Shown here: positions 25,556-34,887 of the stretch, one piece after another
Layout: the number at the start of each line of letters is the position of its first letter
How positions within the stretch are numbered: position 1 is the stretch's first letter
NCBI RefSeq assembly: GCF_003403315.2
Contig: NZ_CP048407.1
Span: 992,001 to 1,056,000, forward strand
Source of the DNA: Thermaerobacter sp. PB12/4term
GTDB lineage: Bacteria; Bacillota; Sulfobacillia; Thermaerobacterales; Thermaerobacteraceae
DNA length: 64,000 nt
Reading direction: 5' to 3'
Notes under the pieces: generated by a model
What the model was told of the DNA's origin: nothing
Seen by the model: only the letters and a program-made list of their open reading frames with translations
Databases searched by the model: none
Translations under genes and position numbers: made by a program

Positions 25556-28123
25556 GTGCGCGTGCCGGTGGAGTGGTTGCGGGATTTCATCGACGTGGAA
25601 GAGGATGCCCGGACCCTGGCCGAGCGGCTCACCGCCCTGGGCCTGGAGGTAGAGGCCGTGGCGGTGGTGGCGCCCGAGGCGCGGGGTGTGGTGTCGGCCC
25701 GGGTGGAGGCGGTGGAAGCCCACCCCGAGGCGGCGGGCCTCAAGGTCTGCCGGGTGGCGGCAGGACCTGCCGGCCGGTTCACGGTGGTCACGGGGGCACC
25801 CAACGTGCGCCCCGGCATGGCGGTGGCCATGGCCCTTCCCGGGGCGGTGCTGCCCGGGGGGATGGACATCGGCGTGCGGGACGTGCGGGGTGTGGCTTCG
25901 GAAGGCATGCTGTGCTCCATCGCCGAGCTCGGCCTGGGGGACCAACCGGCCGACCGCGCCGGGCTGGCCGACCTGGAGGACCTGGCCGGGGGCGACCCCG
26001 CGGGCGTGCCCGCAGCGGGGGCGGACCTGGCTCCCTGGCTCGGCTGGACCGAATCGGTGCTGGAGCTTAGCCTGACGCCGAACTACGCAGCCCATTGCCA
26101 GAGCATCCTGGGCATCGCCCGGGAGCTGGCGGCCGCCACGGGCCGTCCCTGGCGCTTTCCCTGGGACCGGCAGGGGGAAGGGGGACCGGGCAGGCAGGCC
26201 GCAGCCGGTGTCGCGGCCGGGGGGGCCCCGGCGCCGGAGGCGCCAGGAGGGCCCGGCGGCGGCGAACCCGGGCGGCAGGAGGCTGCTGCGGCGCCGGCGG
26301 AGGCGTTCCTGGGAGGCGACTGGCCGGTGCGGGTCCGCATCGCCGACCCTGAGGGGTGCGGCCTGTACGTGGCCCGGATCCTCCTGGAGGTGCGGCCGGG
26401 CGGCTCGCCCCTCTGGCTGCGCCGGCGCCTGGTGGCGGCCGGCATGCGGCCCATCGACCGCATCGTCGACGTGACCAACTACGTCATGCTGGAGCTGGGC
26501 CAGCCCCTGCACGCCTTCGATGCGGAGGCCGTCGGCGGGGGGACGGTGGTGGTCCGCTCGGCGGCGCCGGGGGAGGTGCTGGAGACCCTGGACGGCCGCC
26601 GGCGTACCCTGGCGGAGGACGACCTGGTCATCGCCGACGCTTCCCGGCCCATCGGCCTGGCGGGGGTGATGGGCGGCGGCAATTCGGAGATCACCCCGGC
26701 CACCCGGGTGGTCCTGCTGGAGTCGGCCTGGTTCGAGCCGCGGCGGGTGCGGCGCACCGCCCGGCGGCACGGCCTGCTGACCGAGGCCGCCCAGCGGTTC
26801 GAGAAGGGGGTTGACCCCGAAGGCGTGGTGCGGGCAGCCGACCGGGCCATGGACCTGTTCCAGCAGGCCGGCGCGGGCCGGGCGGCCCCGGGTGCCGCGG
26901 TCGCCCGGGCGCGGGCCTTTCCCGAGCGCCGGGTGCCCTGGCGTCCCCAGCGGCTCCGCCAGTGGCTGGGGGTCGACCTGGACGACAGGACCATGGCGGG
27001 CCAGCTGGAGCGGCTGGGGTTTGCCGTCGACCCCGGGGCGGGGCAGGTCCGGGTGCCCTCCTACCGCACCGACATCGAGGGGGAGGTGGACCTGGCCGAG
27101 GAGGTGGGCCGGGTCTACGGCCTGGACCGGATCCCCGCCCTGCTGCCGGGCGGGATCCCGGCGCCCGACCAGGTCTCGCCCCGCCTGGCGCTGACATGGC
27201 AGGTGCGGGAGGCCCTGGCCCGGGCCGGAGCCCAGGAGGTGGTGAGCTGGGCCTTCACCCGGCCGGCGGTGTGGGACGGGCTGCGGCTCCCGGCCGATCA
27301 CCCCTGGCGGCGGGCCATCCCCCTGCTCCACCCCCTGGCGGAAGAACACAGCCTCTTGCGCACCACCCTGTTGCCCGGCCTGCTGGACGTCCTGGCCTAC
27401 AACGCCCGCCGGCAGCAGGCGGGGGCGCTGGTGTACGAGGCGGGGGCCGTGTTCGTCCCGGAGGACCTGCCGCTGCGGGAGTTGCCGGCGGAGCCCGTCC
27501 GGGTGGGCCTGGCGGGTTATGGCGAGCTGGGCGGCCTGCACTGGGCGGCGCCGCCGGTCCCCGTGGACTTCTTCACCCTGAAGGGCGTGCTGGAGGCGCT
27601 GCTGGACGAGCTGGGCATCCCGGCGGCGGCCTGCCGCTGGGAGCCGGTGGAGGAGCCGTGGCTTCACCCGGGCCGGGCGGCCGGGCTCTGGCTGGAGGGG
27701 CGGCGGGTGGGCTGGCTGGGCGAACTGCACCCCCAGGTGGCGGCGGCCTGGGACCTGGCGGGCCGCGCCGTGGCGGCGGAACTGGACCTGGAGGCCCTGC
27801 TGCCCGCGGTGCAGCCCGTACCGGCCTACCGGCCGGTAGCCCGGTTCCCGGCGGTGCGCCGCGACATCGCGGTGCTGGCCCCCCAGGAGATGCCCGCGGC
27901 GGCCATCACCCAGCGCATCCGCCAGGCGGCGGGCCCGCTGCTGGAAGCCGTTCACCTGTTCGACCGGTACACGGGGCAGCCGGTGCCCGAGGGGCAGGTC
28001 AGCCTGGCCTTCGCGCTGGTCTACCGGGCGGCGGACCGCACCCTGACCGATGAGGAGGTCGACGGGGTCCACGGCCGGGTGCGGCAGGCCCTGGCGGACA
28101 TGGGGCTGACCCCCCGGTCCTAG
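25556..28123 (+). CDS. pheT: phenylalanyl-tRNA synthetase beta subunit
   Basis: An 855-residue subunit. Domains in order: MRVPVEWLRDFID opening, an OB-fold tRNA-binding domain (about 40-155), the B3/B4 editing region with MRPIDRIVDVTNYVMLE (about 300) and GLAGVMGGGNSEI, the B5 domain with LAEEVGRVYGLDRIP, the catalytic-like core and the C-terminal anticodon-binding FDX-ACB domain ending DRTLTDEEVDGVHGRV. A Gly/Ala/Pro-rich insertion of about 45 residues (about 200-245) lies between the OB and B3 regions. GTG 25556 has GGAGGAAGG upstream. Forms an operon with pheS. Confidence 0.96.
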   Translation: MRVPVEWLRDFIDVEEDARTLAERLTALGLEVEAVAVVAPEARGVVSARVEAVEAHPEAAGLKVCRVAAGPAGRFTVVTGAPNVRPGMAVAMALPGAVLPGGMDIGVRDVRGVASEGMLCSIAELGLGDQPADRAGLADLEDLAGGDPAGVPAAGADLAPWLGWTESVLELSLTPNYAAHCQSILGIARELAAATGRPWRFPWDRQGEGGPGRQAAAGVAAGGAPAPEAPGGPGGGEPGRQEAAAAPAEAFLGGDWPVRVRIADPEGCGLYVARILLEVRPGGSPLWLRRRLVAAGMRPIDRIVDVTNYVMLELGQPLHAFDAEAVGGGTVVVRSAAPGEVLETLDGRRRTLAEDDLVIADASRPIGLAGVMGGGNSEITPATRVVLLESAWFEPRRVRRTARRHGLLTEAAQRFEKGVDPEGVVRAADRAMDLFQQAGAGRAAPGAAVARARAFPERRVPWRPQRLRQWLGVDLDDRTMAGQLERLGFAVDPGAGQVRVPSYRTDIEGEVDLAEEVGRVYGLDRIPALLPGGIPAPDQVSPRLALTWQVREALARAGAQEVVSWAFTRPAVWDGLRLPADHPWRRAIPLLHPLAEEHSLLRTTLLPGLLDVLAYNARRQQAGALVYEAGAVFVPEDLPLRELPAEPVRVGLAGYGELGGLHWAAPPVPVDFFTLKGVLEALLDELGIPAAACRWEPVEEPWLHPGRAAGLWLEGRRVGWLGELHPQVAAAWDLAGRAVAAELDLEALLPAVQPVPAYRPVARFPAVRRDIAVLAPQEMPAAAITQRIRQAAGPLLEAVHLFDRYTGQPVPEGQVSLAFALVYRAADRTLTDEEVDGVHGRVRQALADMGLTPRS

Positions 28124-28382
28124 GGCGGCTTGCCGGGACGCTCGCCCGGCGGGCTGGGGCGTCCCCGCCAGGGGGCGCCGGGGTGCCGCGCACCGGGCCG
28201 GCCCTGGGTTCGCCAGCCGGCGGGGGCGGCGGCCCGCGAGGCGGCAGGGGGCGACCGCCAGGGGCGGGAGGGCCCGCACCGGCGGGGGCGACGGGAGAAG
28301 GGCCCTCCCGGGGCTCCGTTCCCGGCAGCGGCAGGAAACGGCGGGTGCTGCCCGAAAGCTCTATCGCGGGAGGGGCCCGGAC

Positions 28383-28913
28383 ATGCGTGATGTGCCTCCG
28401 GCCGGGGGTCAGGACGAGGGGACAACCCACCGGGTCACGGTGCGGATCTTCGGGGAGGAGTACGTCCTCCGGGGTGAGGCGCGCCCGGCGTACATGGAAC
28501 GCCTGGCCGACATGGTCGACCGGCGCATGAACGAGATCGCCAAGCGCCACCCGCGCCTGGGCATCACCCGGATCGCCGTCCTGGCCGCCATCAACCTGGC
28601 CGATGAGCTCACCAAGCTGGAAGAGCAGTACCAGCGCGTGCTCGGCATGCTGGAGCGGGAATGGGACCGGCGCAAGCGGGAACTCAACGGCCGCTCGTCC
28701 GGGCAGGGCGCTCGCACGGCCGCACCGGGTGCCACGGGGGGGAGCGGCGGGGTACCGGCGGGACCGGGCAGCGGCGGCGCGCCGGGGAGCACTGCCGCGG
28801 CCGGGCAGGGGCTCCCGGCGGGAGGATCTGCGGCGGGGTCCGGCGGACCGGCCACAGGGCGGCCTGATGGCTCCTGGTCCGGCGGGGCGTCCCCGGCCGG
28901 GGATGGCCGGTGA
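28383..28913 (+). CDS. zapA: cell division protein ZapA-like
   Basis: A 176-residue protein whose first 110 residues are a ZapA domain: HRVTVRIFGEEYVLRGEA, YMERLADMVDRRMNEIA, then a helix NLADELTKLEEQYQRVLG. ZapA bundles FtsZ filaments at mid-cell as a dimer or tetramer. The remaining 65 residues are a disordered Gly/Ala/Ser/Pro tail that other ZapA proteins lack. ATG 28383 follows GGGAGGGG. The stop overlaps the polX start by four bases (GTGA), so the two are translationally coupled. The pheT-zapA-polX-mutS2 order is typical of Firmicutes. Confidence 0.9.
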   Translation: MRDVPPAGGQDEGTTHRVTVRIFGEEYVLRGEARPAYMERLADMVDRRMNEIAKRHPRLGITRIAVLAAINLADELTKLEEQYQRVLGMLEREWDRRKRELNGRSSGQGARTAAPGATGGSGGVPAGPGSGGAPGSTAAAGQGLPAGGSAAGSGGPATGRPDGSWSGGASPAGDGR

Positions 28914-30937
28914 GCCCGCAAGAAGGCACCAGCCGCAGCCCGCGCCCTGGCGCCGCCGGCGGGCCCGGGAGCTCCGCCGGACCGGCGGGCGGCGGCCGTT
29001 CCCCCCGCCCGGAGCCCGCGGGCGGGACCGATGGCGACCCGCCCGGCGGGGCCGCTGCGGTACCCGCCATGACCAACAAGCGGGTCGCCGCCCTCCTGGA
29101 AGAGATCGCCGACCTGGTGGAGATCGACGGCACCGACGCCCGCAAGGCCGGCGCCTACCGCCGGGCCGCCCGCACCGTTTCGGCCCTGCGGGACGACCTG
29201 CGCCAGTACCTGGAAGGCGACCGCCTGCTTTCCCTGCCGGGGATCGGCCCCGCCATCGCCGCCAAGATCCGCGACTTCTACGCCACCGGTTCCACCCGCC
29301 TGCTGGACGAGCTCCGTGCCCGGGTGCCGGCGGGGGTGCAGGCCCTGCTGGCCGTTCCCGGCCTGGGCCCGCGGACGGCGGCGCGGCTCTTCCACGAGCT
29401 CGGCATCGACTCCCCCGCGGCCCTGAGGGAAGCCCTGGAGGATGGCCGGGTGGCCGCTCTGCCGGGCATGGGGGAGGCTCGGGCCCGCAAGCTGCGGGAG
29501 GCCCTGGACCGGCTGGACCGGGAGGGCCGGCGGCTCAACCTGGGGGAAGCCCTGGCGGTGGCGACCGCCGTGGCGGAAGAACTGGGCCGGCAGCCCGGCG
29601 TGGCGGAGGCGCTGCCGGTGGGCGCCGCCCGGCGCGGGGTGGAGCAGGTGGAGGCGGCGGAGGTGCTGGTCCTGGCGGAGGAACCGGCGGTGGCGGCCGC
29701 CGCGGTGGCCGCCTGGCTCGGCCCGCAGGGCGGTACGGCAGGGTCCTCCGGCGGCGGTGATGTCCCCGCAGGGGCCGGCGACCAGGACATCCCGGCGGCG
29801 GCCGGCGGCGAGGGCGCTCCGGTGGGGCCGGATGGGGACGGCACCCTGCGGGTTCTGGCCGGGACCACCGGCGAGGGTTGGCCGGTGCGGGTCACGGTGG
29901 CACCCCTGGCTGCGCGGGCCGCAGCCCTCATCTACACCACGGGTAGCCAGGCCCACTGGCGCCAGTTGCGGCAGCGGGCCCGGCAGCGGGGATGGGAGCT
30001 GGAACCGGCGGGGTTGCGGTCCCCGGGGGGCGGCCGTGAAGGAACAAGCGGCGAGGAAGCGTCCCTCTACCGGAGCCTGGGGCTGGAGCCCGTTCCGCCC
30101 GAACTGCGGGAAGGGCAGGGCGAGGTGGAGGCCGCCGCCGCGGGCCGTCTGCCCCGGGTGGTCGCTGTGGCCCAACTGCGGGGCGATTTGCATGTCCACA
30201 GCCGCTGGAGCGACGGCGCCGCATCCATCGCCGAGATGGCCGCGGCGGCCCGGGCGCGGGGCTACCTCTACCTGGCCATCTGCGACCACAGCCGCTCCCT
30301 CAAGGTGGCCCACGGGCTGGAGATCGCGGAACTGGAGGCCCAGTGGGCCGAGATCGACCGCCTGAACGGCGAGCTGGCGGCCGCGGGGGTCGATTTCCGG
30401 ATCCTGAAGGGGGCGGAGGTGGACATCCTCAAGGACGGGCGCCTGGACTACCCGGACGAGATCCTGGCCCGCCTCGACGTGGTGGTGGCGTCGGTCCACA
30501 CCCACCTGCAGCTGGACCGGCAGGCCATGACCGAGCGCCTGCTGGCGGCGGCCGAACACCCCCACGTGGACATCATCGGCCACCCCACGGGACGCCGGCT
30601 GGGTTTCCGGGACCCCTACGACGCCGACCTGGAGGCGGTGATCGCCGCCGCCGCGCGTTACCGCACCGCCCTGGAGATCAACGCCTCGCCCGAGCGCCTG
30701 GACTTGCCTGCCGTCTGGGCCCGCCGCGCTGCGGAAGCGGGGGTCTGGCTGGTCATCGACACCGACGCCCACGCACCGGAACAGCTCGAGCAGGTGGTCC
30801 TGGGCATCAAGGTGGCCCGCCGCGCCTGGGTCGAACCCGGCCAGGTCCTCAACACGCTGGACCGGGACGCCCTGCTGGCGTGGCTGGAGGCGCCCAAGGG
30901 CCGGCGGCCCGGGCCGCCAGGGACCGCCGGCGCCTGA
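28910..30937 (+). CDS. polX: PolX family protein: helix-hairpin-helix and PHP domains, polymerase site apparently lost
   Basis: Up to 675 residues. Domains: three helix-hairpin-helix motifs (LPGIGPAIAAKI, VPGLGPRTAARL, LPGMGEARARKL), a degenerate nucleotidyltransferase palm, and a C-terminal PHP phosphoesterase. The PHP part keeps its metal motifs: GDLHVHSRWSD, ICDHS, KGAEVDI, IGHPTGR and DTDAHA. In the palm, PolX usually has GSLRRG, then GDxD and later a VDLR-type third Asp; here these places read GAARRG, EAAEV and WPVRVTV, so the three catalytic Asp are absent. A Gly-rich insertion lies between. GTG 28910 overlaps zapA; ATG 29069, just before the first domain, is the alternative start. Confidence 0.85.
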   Translation: MSPQEGTSRSPRPGAAGGPGSSAGPAGGGRSPRPEPAGGTDGDPPGGAAAVPAMTNKRVAALLEEIADLVEIDGTDARKAGAYRRAARTVSALRDDLRQYLEGDRLLSLPGIGPAIAAKIRDFYATGSTRLLDELRARVPAGVQALLAVPGLGPRTAARLFHELGIDSPAALREALEDGRVAALPGMGEARARKLREALDRLDREGRRLNLGEALAVATAVAEELGRQPGVAEALPVGAARRGVEQVEAAEVLVLAEEPAVAAAAVAAWLGPQGGTAGSSGGGDVPAGAGDQDIPAAAGGEGAPVGPDGDGTLRVLAGTTGEGWPVRVTVAPLAARAAALIYTTGSQAHWRQLRQRARQRGWELEPAGLRSPGGGREGTSGEEASLYRSLGLEPVPPELREGQGEVEAAAAGRLPRVVAVAQLRGDLHVHSRWSDGAASIAEMAAAARARGYLYLAICDHSRSLKVAHGLEIAELEAQWAEIDRLNGELAAAGVDFRILKGAEVDILKDGRLDYPDEILARLDVVVASVHTHLQLDRQAMTERLLAAAEHPHVDIIGHPTGRRLGFRDPYDADLEAVIAAAARYRTALEINASPERLDLPAVWARRAAEAGVWLVIDTDAHAPEQLEQVVLGIKVARRAWVEPGQVLNTLDRDALLAWLEAPKGRRPGPPGTAGA

Positions 30938-31096
30938 AGGCGGCAGGGGGATCGGGCCCAGCGCCCGCAGGTCCGCGGGCCGGCCGCCGGGGGCGGCGGG
31001 GGGTGCCAGGGAGTCCCGGACGCCGGGGGCGGGCCCGCCGGCCCGGGCGGGTGCCCAAATACCCGGGCCGCCGGGTATGAGAGGAGGTGCGGCACG

Positions 31097-31735
31097 GTGT
31101 ACGTTCCCCGGCATTTTCAAATGGATCCGGCGGAGGCCGTCGCCTTCATGCGGGCCCATCCCTTTGCCATCCTGGTCACCGCGGCCGGTGGCACGCCGGT
31201 GGCGACCCACCTTCCCGTTCAGGTGCATGAGCAGGGTGAGCGAATCGGGATCACGGGGCACATCGCCGCCGCCAACGAGCAGAAGGAGACCTTTGCCGGT
31301 GGAACCACGGCCCTGCTGATTTTCCACGGCCCCCACACCTACATCTCCTCCAGCTGGTATACGGTGGACGAGGTCCCCACATGGAATTATCTGGCGGTCC
31401 ACGCCTACGGGACCCTGCGTACCCTGTCGGAGGAAGAGCTCGAAGCGGATCTCAAGTACCTGCTGCTCCAATACGAGGGGCACCGGGAGAACGGGCGCCT
31501 GTGGGATACCCTTCCGCCCGGATTGCTGGCTCGTCAGATGAAGGGCATCGTGGGGTTTCGAGTGGATGTGACGCGCCTCGAAGCCAAAGCGAAGATGAGC
31601 CAGAACCGGAAGGACATCGACTACAAGCACATTGTGGAGCGGCTGGAGGCGTCCCCCGACCCCATGGACCATGCCGTGGCCGCCTGGATGCGGGCCCACC
31701 GGCAGCATCTGTTCAACGGACCGGCCCAGGGATAG
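31097..31735 (+). CDS. FMN-binding PaiB-like protein
   Basis: A 212-residue protein of the PaiB family: MYVPRHFQMDPAEAVAFM, then FAILVT, ATHLPVQV, GHIAAAN, then ISSSWY and PTWNYLAVHAYG, which are typical conserved segments of the flavin-binding split-barrel fold. PaiB of Bacillus is described as a negative regulator with PaiA; no paiA is next to it here. GTG 31097 follows GAGGAGGTGCGG. The gene looks less GC-rich than its neighbours, with codons such as AAT, TAT and GAA, which may mean later acquisition. It separates polX from mutS2. Confidence 0.88.
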   Translation: MYVPRHFQMDPAEAVAFMRAHPFAILVTAAGGTPVATHLPVQVHEQGERIGITGHIAAANEQKETFAGGTTALLIFHGPHTYISSSWYTVDEVPTWNYLAVHAYGTLRTLSEEELEADLKYLLLQYEGHRENGRLWDTLPPGLLARQMKGIVGFRVDVTRLEAKAKMSQNRKDIDYKHIVERLEASPDPMDHAVAAWMRAHRQHLFNGPAQG

Positions 31736-32046
31736 GTTCACCGGTTGGAGCAACGGGGCCGGAGGGACAACTCGAAGCGACCCGGCGGCGGCCTGCCGGC
31801 CGACGCCACGGGCCGGGGCTACGGACCGGACCTATCCGCCGGCGACCCGCCCATCGAAGCCACCGGCCAACGATCCCTGCCGGCAGCCCTGTCCGGCGGG
31901 CATCACCGTTGCCATCCGCCGCGTCCCTGGACTATGGTCGGAAAGGAGAAGGGTCGCGGGGCCATCGATCCGGCGCAGGCCGGCCGCCGCCGGGCAGCGG
32001 CGGGCGCCGGGCATCGCCCGGCGGCACGGGACCCAGGGAGGCCACC
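31736..32046. other. intergenic region between paiB-like gene and mutS2
   Basis: GC-rich, with no gene-like frame that fits a family. It has a candidate promoter at 31909-31937 and no clear terminator for the paiB-like gene. Confidence 0.4.
31909..31937 (+). promoter_or_regulatory. candidate sigma-A promoter for mutS2
   Basis: TTGCCA, a 17-base spacer, then TATGGT, about 110 bases ahead of the mutS2 start. Confidence 0.5.
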
Positions 32047-34692
32047 ATGGATCCACGCAGTCTGGACCGGCTGGAGTATGCCAAGATCCTGGAGCTTCTG
32101 GCCGCGCAGGCCAGTTTTTCTTTGGGGGCCGAGCGTTGCCGCGCCCTGGAACCCTTGACGGACCCTGAGGCCGTCCGGGAGCGCCAGGCGGAGACGGAGG
32201 AGGCGGCCCGCCTGCTGGAGCGGGAAGGGGAGATCCCCCTGGGCGGCCTGGCCGACATCCGCCGTTCCCTGCAGAGGGCGGCCAAGGGGGGCATCCTGGC
32301 GCCGGACGAACTTCTGGCGGTGGCGGGTACGGCCCGGGGCGCCCGGCGCCTGAAGAGCTTCCTCGCCCAGCGGGAAGCCACCTGCCCGCGGCTGGCGGCC
32401 CGGGCGGCGCGGCTGACCCCGCAGCCGGCCCTGGAGGAAGCGGTGGCGGCCGCCATCAGCGAGGACGGCCGGGTGCGGGACGAGGCCAGCCCGCGGCTGG
32501 CGAGCCTGCGGCGGCGCCTGGCCGACCTGGAAGAGGCCATCCGCCGCCGGCTGGAGGAGATGATCCGCTCGCCCCAGTGGGCGGCGGCCCTCCAGGAGCC
32601 CCTGGTCACGCAGCGGCGGGGCCGGTTCGTCCTGCCTGTCAAGGCCGAGGCCCGGGCCCAGGTGCCCGGGGTGGTCCACGACCAGTCGGCCAGCGGCGCC
32701 ACCCTGTTCATCGAGCCCATGGCGGTGGTGGAACTGGGCAACCGCCTGCGGGAGGCCGAGGCGGAAGAACAGGAAGAAGTGGAGCGGATCCTGGCCGAAC
32801 TCACCCGCCTGGTGGCCGCGGCGGGCGACGAGCTGGCCGCCACCCTGGAGGAGCTGGCGGAACTGGACGCCATCGTGGCCCGGGGCCGGCTGGCCCTCGC
32901 CATGCGGGCGGAGCGGCCCGAGACCCTGGACCGGCCCCGGGTCGACCTGAAGCGAGCCCGCCACCCCCTGCTGGGACCGGGTGCGGTGGCCATCGACGTG
33001 TGGCTCGGGGAAGGGGCCGGGTTCGACACCCTGGTGATCACGGGACCCAACACCGGCGGCAAGACGGTCACGCTGAAGACCGTGGGCCTCCTGGCCCTGA
33101 TGCACCAGGCGGGCCTGCACATCCCCGCGGCACCCGGCAGCGCCCTGGGCGTGTTCCCGCAGATCTTCTGCGACGTGGGGGACGAGCAGAGCATCGAGCA
33201 GAGCCTGAGCACCTTCTCGTCCCACATGAGCGCCATCGTCGGGTTTGCCCGGGCCGCCCGGCCGGGTGCCCTGGTGCTGCTGGACGAGATCGGCGCCGGC
33301 ACGGACCCCGACGAGGGGGCCGCCCTGGCGGTGGCCCTGATCGAGCACTTCCGCTCCCGCGGCTGCCTGGTGGTGGCCACCACCCACTTCAGTGCCCTCA
33401 AGGCGTACGCCTACCAGCAGCCCGGAGTGGAGAACGCCAGCGTGGAGTTCGACCCGGAAACCCTGCGCCCCACCTACCGGCTGTGGATCGGCCTGCCCGG
33501 CAAGAGCATGGCCCTGACCATCGCCCGGCGGCTGGGCCTGCCCGATCCCATCGTCCAGCGGGCGCGCCAGGTGATGGGAGCCGGTGCCCACCGGGTGGAG
33601 GAGCTCATCGCCGCCATGGAGGCGGACCGGCGGGAGATCGCCGCCCTCCGCGCCGAGGCGGAGGCCCGGCGCCAGGAGGCCGAGGCCCTGCGCCAGCAGC
33701 GCCTCCGGGAGATGGAGGAGCAGCGCCAGGAGCACCGGGCGCGGCTGGAAGCCCTGGAGCGGGAAATGGCGGCGGCCCTGCAGGAAGCCCGGCGGCAGAC
33801 GGAGGGCCTCGTGGCCCGCCTGCGGGCGGCCATGACCCGGCTGGAAGGTGCGCTGGAGGAACTGGCCCGCGCCCGCCAGGCCCTGGTGGAAGGGGACGCC
33901 CTGGACCCGGTGGAGGGTCCGGCGGCGGCCGTGGCGGCCGTGGAAGCCCGGGCCGCCGAGGCCCTCGCTGCGACCCGGGCGGTCTTGGAGGAAACCCGCC
34001 AGGGTCTGGGCGATCTGGAGGGCCGGGCGGCGGCGGTCCGGCAGCAGGCCGAGGAGGCCCGGCGCCGGGCACGGGCAGGAGCCGCGGCGGCGCTGGCGGC
34101 CGCCCTAAGGCCGGGCGCCCGGGTTGAGGTGCTCAGCCTGCGCCAGGAGGGCGAGGTGCTGGAGGTGCCCGCCGACCCCGGCGAGCCGGTCACCGTCCAG
34201 GCCGGCATCTTGCGCCTGCGGGTGCCGCGGTCGGACCTGCGCCTCCTGGACGAGCCGGCCGCCGCCGGGCCAGGGGGCCCGGTGGCAGGACCGGCCTCCG
34301 ACGGCGGCGGAGCGGCGGCCTCCGGCAGGCGCTCGGGCCGGGGGCGCCGGGCGGGCGAGCCCGCTCTGGGGACGCCGGAGGGCGCGGCCCGGACGGGGGC
34401 TCTTGAGAGGGCGCGGCTGATGCAGGCCAAGGCGCGGGAGTTCGAGCCGGAGATCCACCTGCGCCAGCTGACGGTGGACGAGGCTCTAGCTCGCCTTGAC
34501 AAGTACCTGGACGACGCCATCCTGGCCGGGGTTCCCCAGGTGCGCATCATCCACGGCAAGGGGACGGGGACCCTGCGCCGGGCGGTCCACGACTACCTGC
34601 GCAAACACCCGGCCGTGGCTTCCTACCGGCTGGGGGCGCCCAACGAGGGGGGTGCGGGGGCCACGGTGGCGGTGCTGAAGGACAGCCTGTAA
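32047..34692 (+). CDS. mutS2: MutS2 ATPase with C-terminal Smr domain
   Basis: An 881-residue MutS2. Order: N-terminal core and clamp helices, an ATPase domain with Walker A GPNTGGKT and Walker B DEIGAGTDPDEG, a coiled-coil linker of about 200 residues, a KOW-like segment, a Gly-rich stretch, and an Smr endonuclease domain at the end (RIIHGKGTGTLR, then NEGGAGAT). MutS2 proteins limit homologous recombination and, in Bacillus, rescue stalled ribosomes. The first Smr motif, usually LDLRG, reads IHLRQ here, so nuclease activity is doubtful. ATG 32047 with GGGAGG upstream is chosen; the longer open frame upstream has no homology. Confidence 0.94.
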   Translation: MDPRSLDRLEYAKILELLAAQASFSLGAERCRALEPLTDPEAVRERQAETEEAARLLEREGEIPLGGLADIRRSLQRAAKGGILAPDELLAVAGTARGARRLKSFLAQREATCPRLAARAARLTPQPALEEAVAAAISEDGRVRDEASPRLASLRRRLADLEEAIRRRLEEMIRSPQWAAALQEPLVTQRRGRFVLPVKAEARAQVPGVVHDQSASGATLFIEPMAVVELGNRLREAEAEEQEEVERILAELTRLVAAAGDELAATLEELAELDAIVARGRLALAMRAERPETLDRPRVDLKRARHPLLGPGAVAIDVWLGEGAGFDTLVITGPNTGGKTVTLKTVGLLALMHQAGLHIPAAPGSALGVFPQIFCDVGDEQSIEQSLSTFSSHMSAIVGFARAARPGALVLLDEIGAGTDPDEGAALAVALIEHFRSRGCLVVATTHFSALKAYAYQQPGVENASVEFDPETLRPTYRLWIGLPGKSMALTIARRLGLPDPIVQRARQVMGAGAHRVEELIAAMEADRREIAALRAEAEARRQEAEALRQQRLREMEEQRQEHRARLEALEREMAAALQEARRQTEGLVARLRAAMTRLEGALEELARARQALVEGDALDPVEGPAAAVAAVEARAAEALAATRAVLEETRQGLGDLEGRAAAVRQQAEEARRRARAGAAAALAAALRPGARVEVLSLRQEGEVLEVPADPGEPVTVQAGILRLRVPRSDLRLLDEPAAAGPGGPVAGPASDGGGAAASGRRSGRGRRAGEPALGTPEGAARTGALERARLMQAKAREFEPEIHLRQLTVDEALARLDKYLDDAILAGVPQVRIIHGKGTGTLRRAVHDYLRKHPAVASYRLGAPNEGGAGATVAVLKDSL

Positions 34693-34821
34693 ACCGTCTC
34701 GCGACGGAGTGGGCCGAGTACCTGGAGCGGCGAGTGCAACGACCGGTGGCTCAGCCGCCGGCGGGTCCACCGGACGCCCGGCGGGAGTTCATCCAAACGG
34801 TCGACGCGAGCCCACACAGGA

Positions 34822-34847
34822 GGGGGCCCGGCCGGAGCCGGACCCCC
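34822..34847. terminator. GC-rich hairpin between converging mutS2 and PBP genes
   Basis: GGGGGCCCGGCCGGAG and its near complement form a stem at the convergence point, without a T-run. Possible bidirectional terminator. Confidence 0.4.
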
Positions 34848-34887
34848 TGCTCACCTGGATCCCGGCGCCCGTTCCCGGGACGCGCCC

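Noticed and set aside
23996-28279. Open frame of 1427 codons on the minus strand
   Set aside because: It is antisense to pheS and pheT, which match families along their length. Long false frames are common in DNA this GC-rich, and the translation is His/Gly/Pro/Arg-rich.
28409-31753. Open frame of 1114 codons on the minus strand
   Set aside because: Antisense to zapA, polX and the paiB-like gene; no family features.
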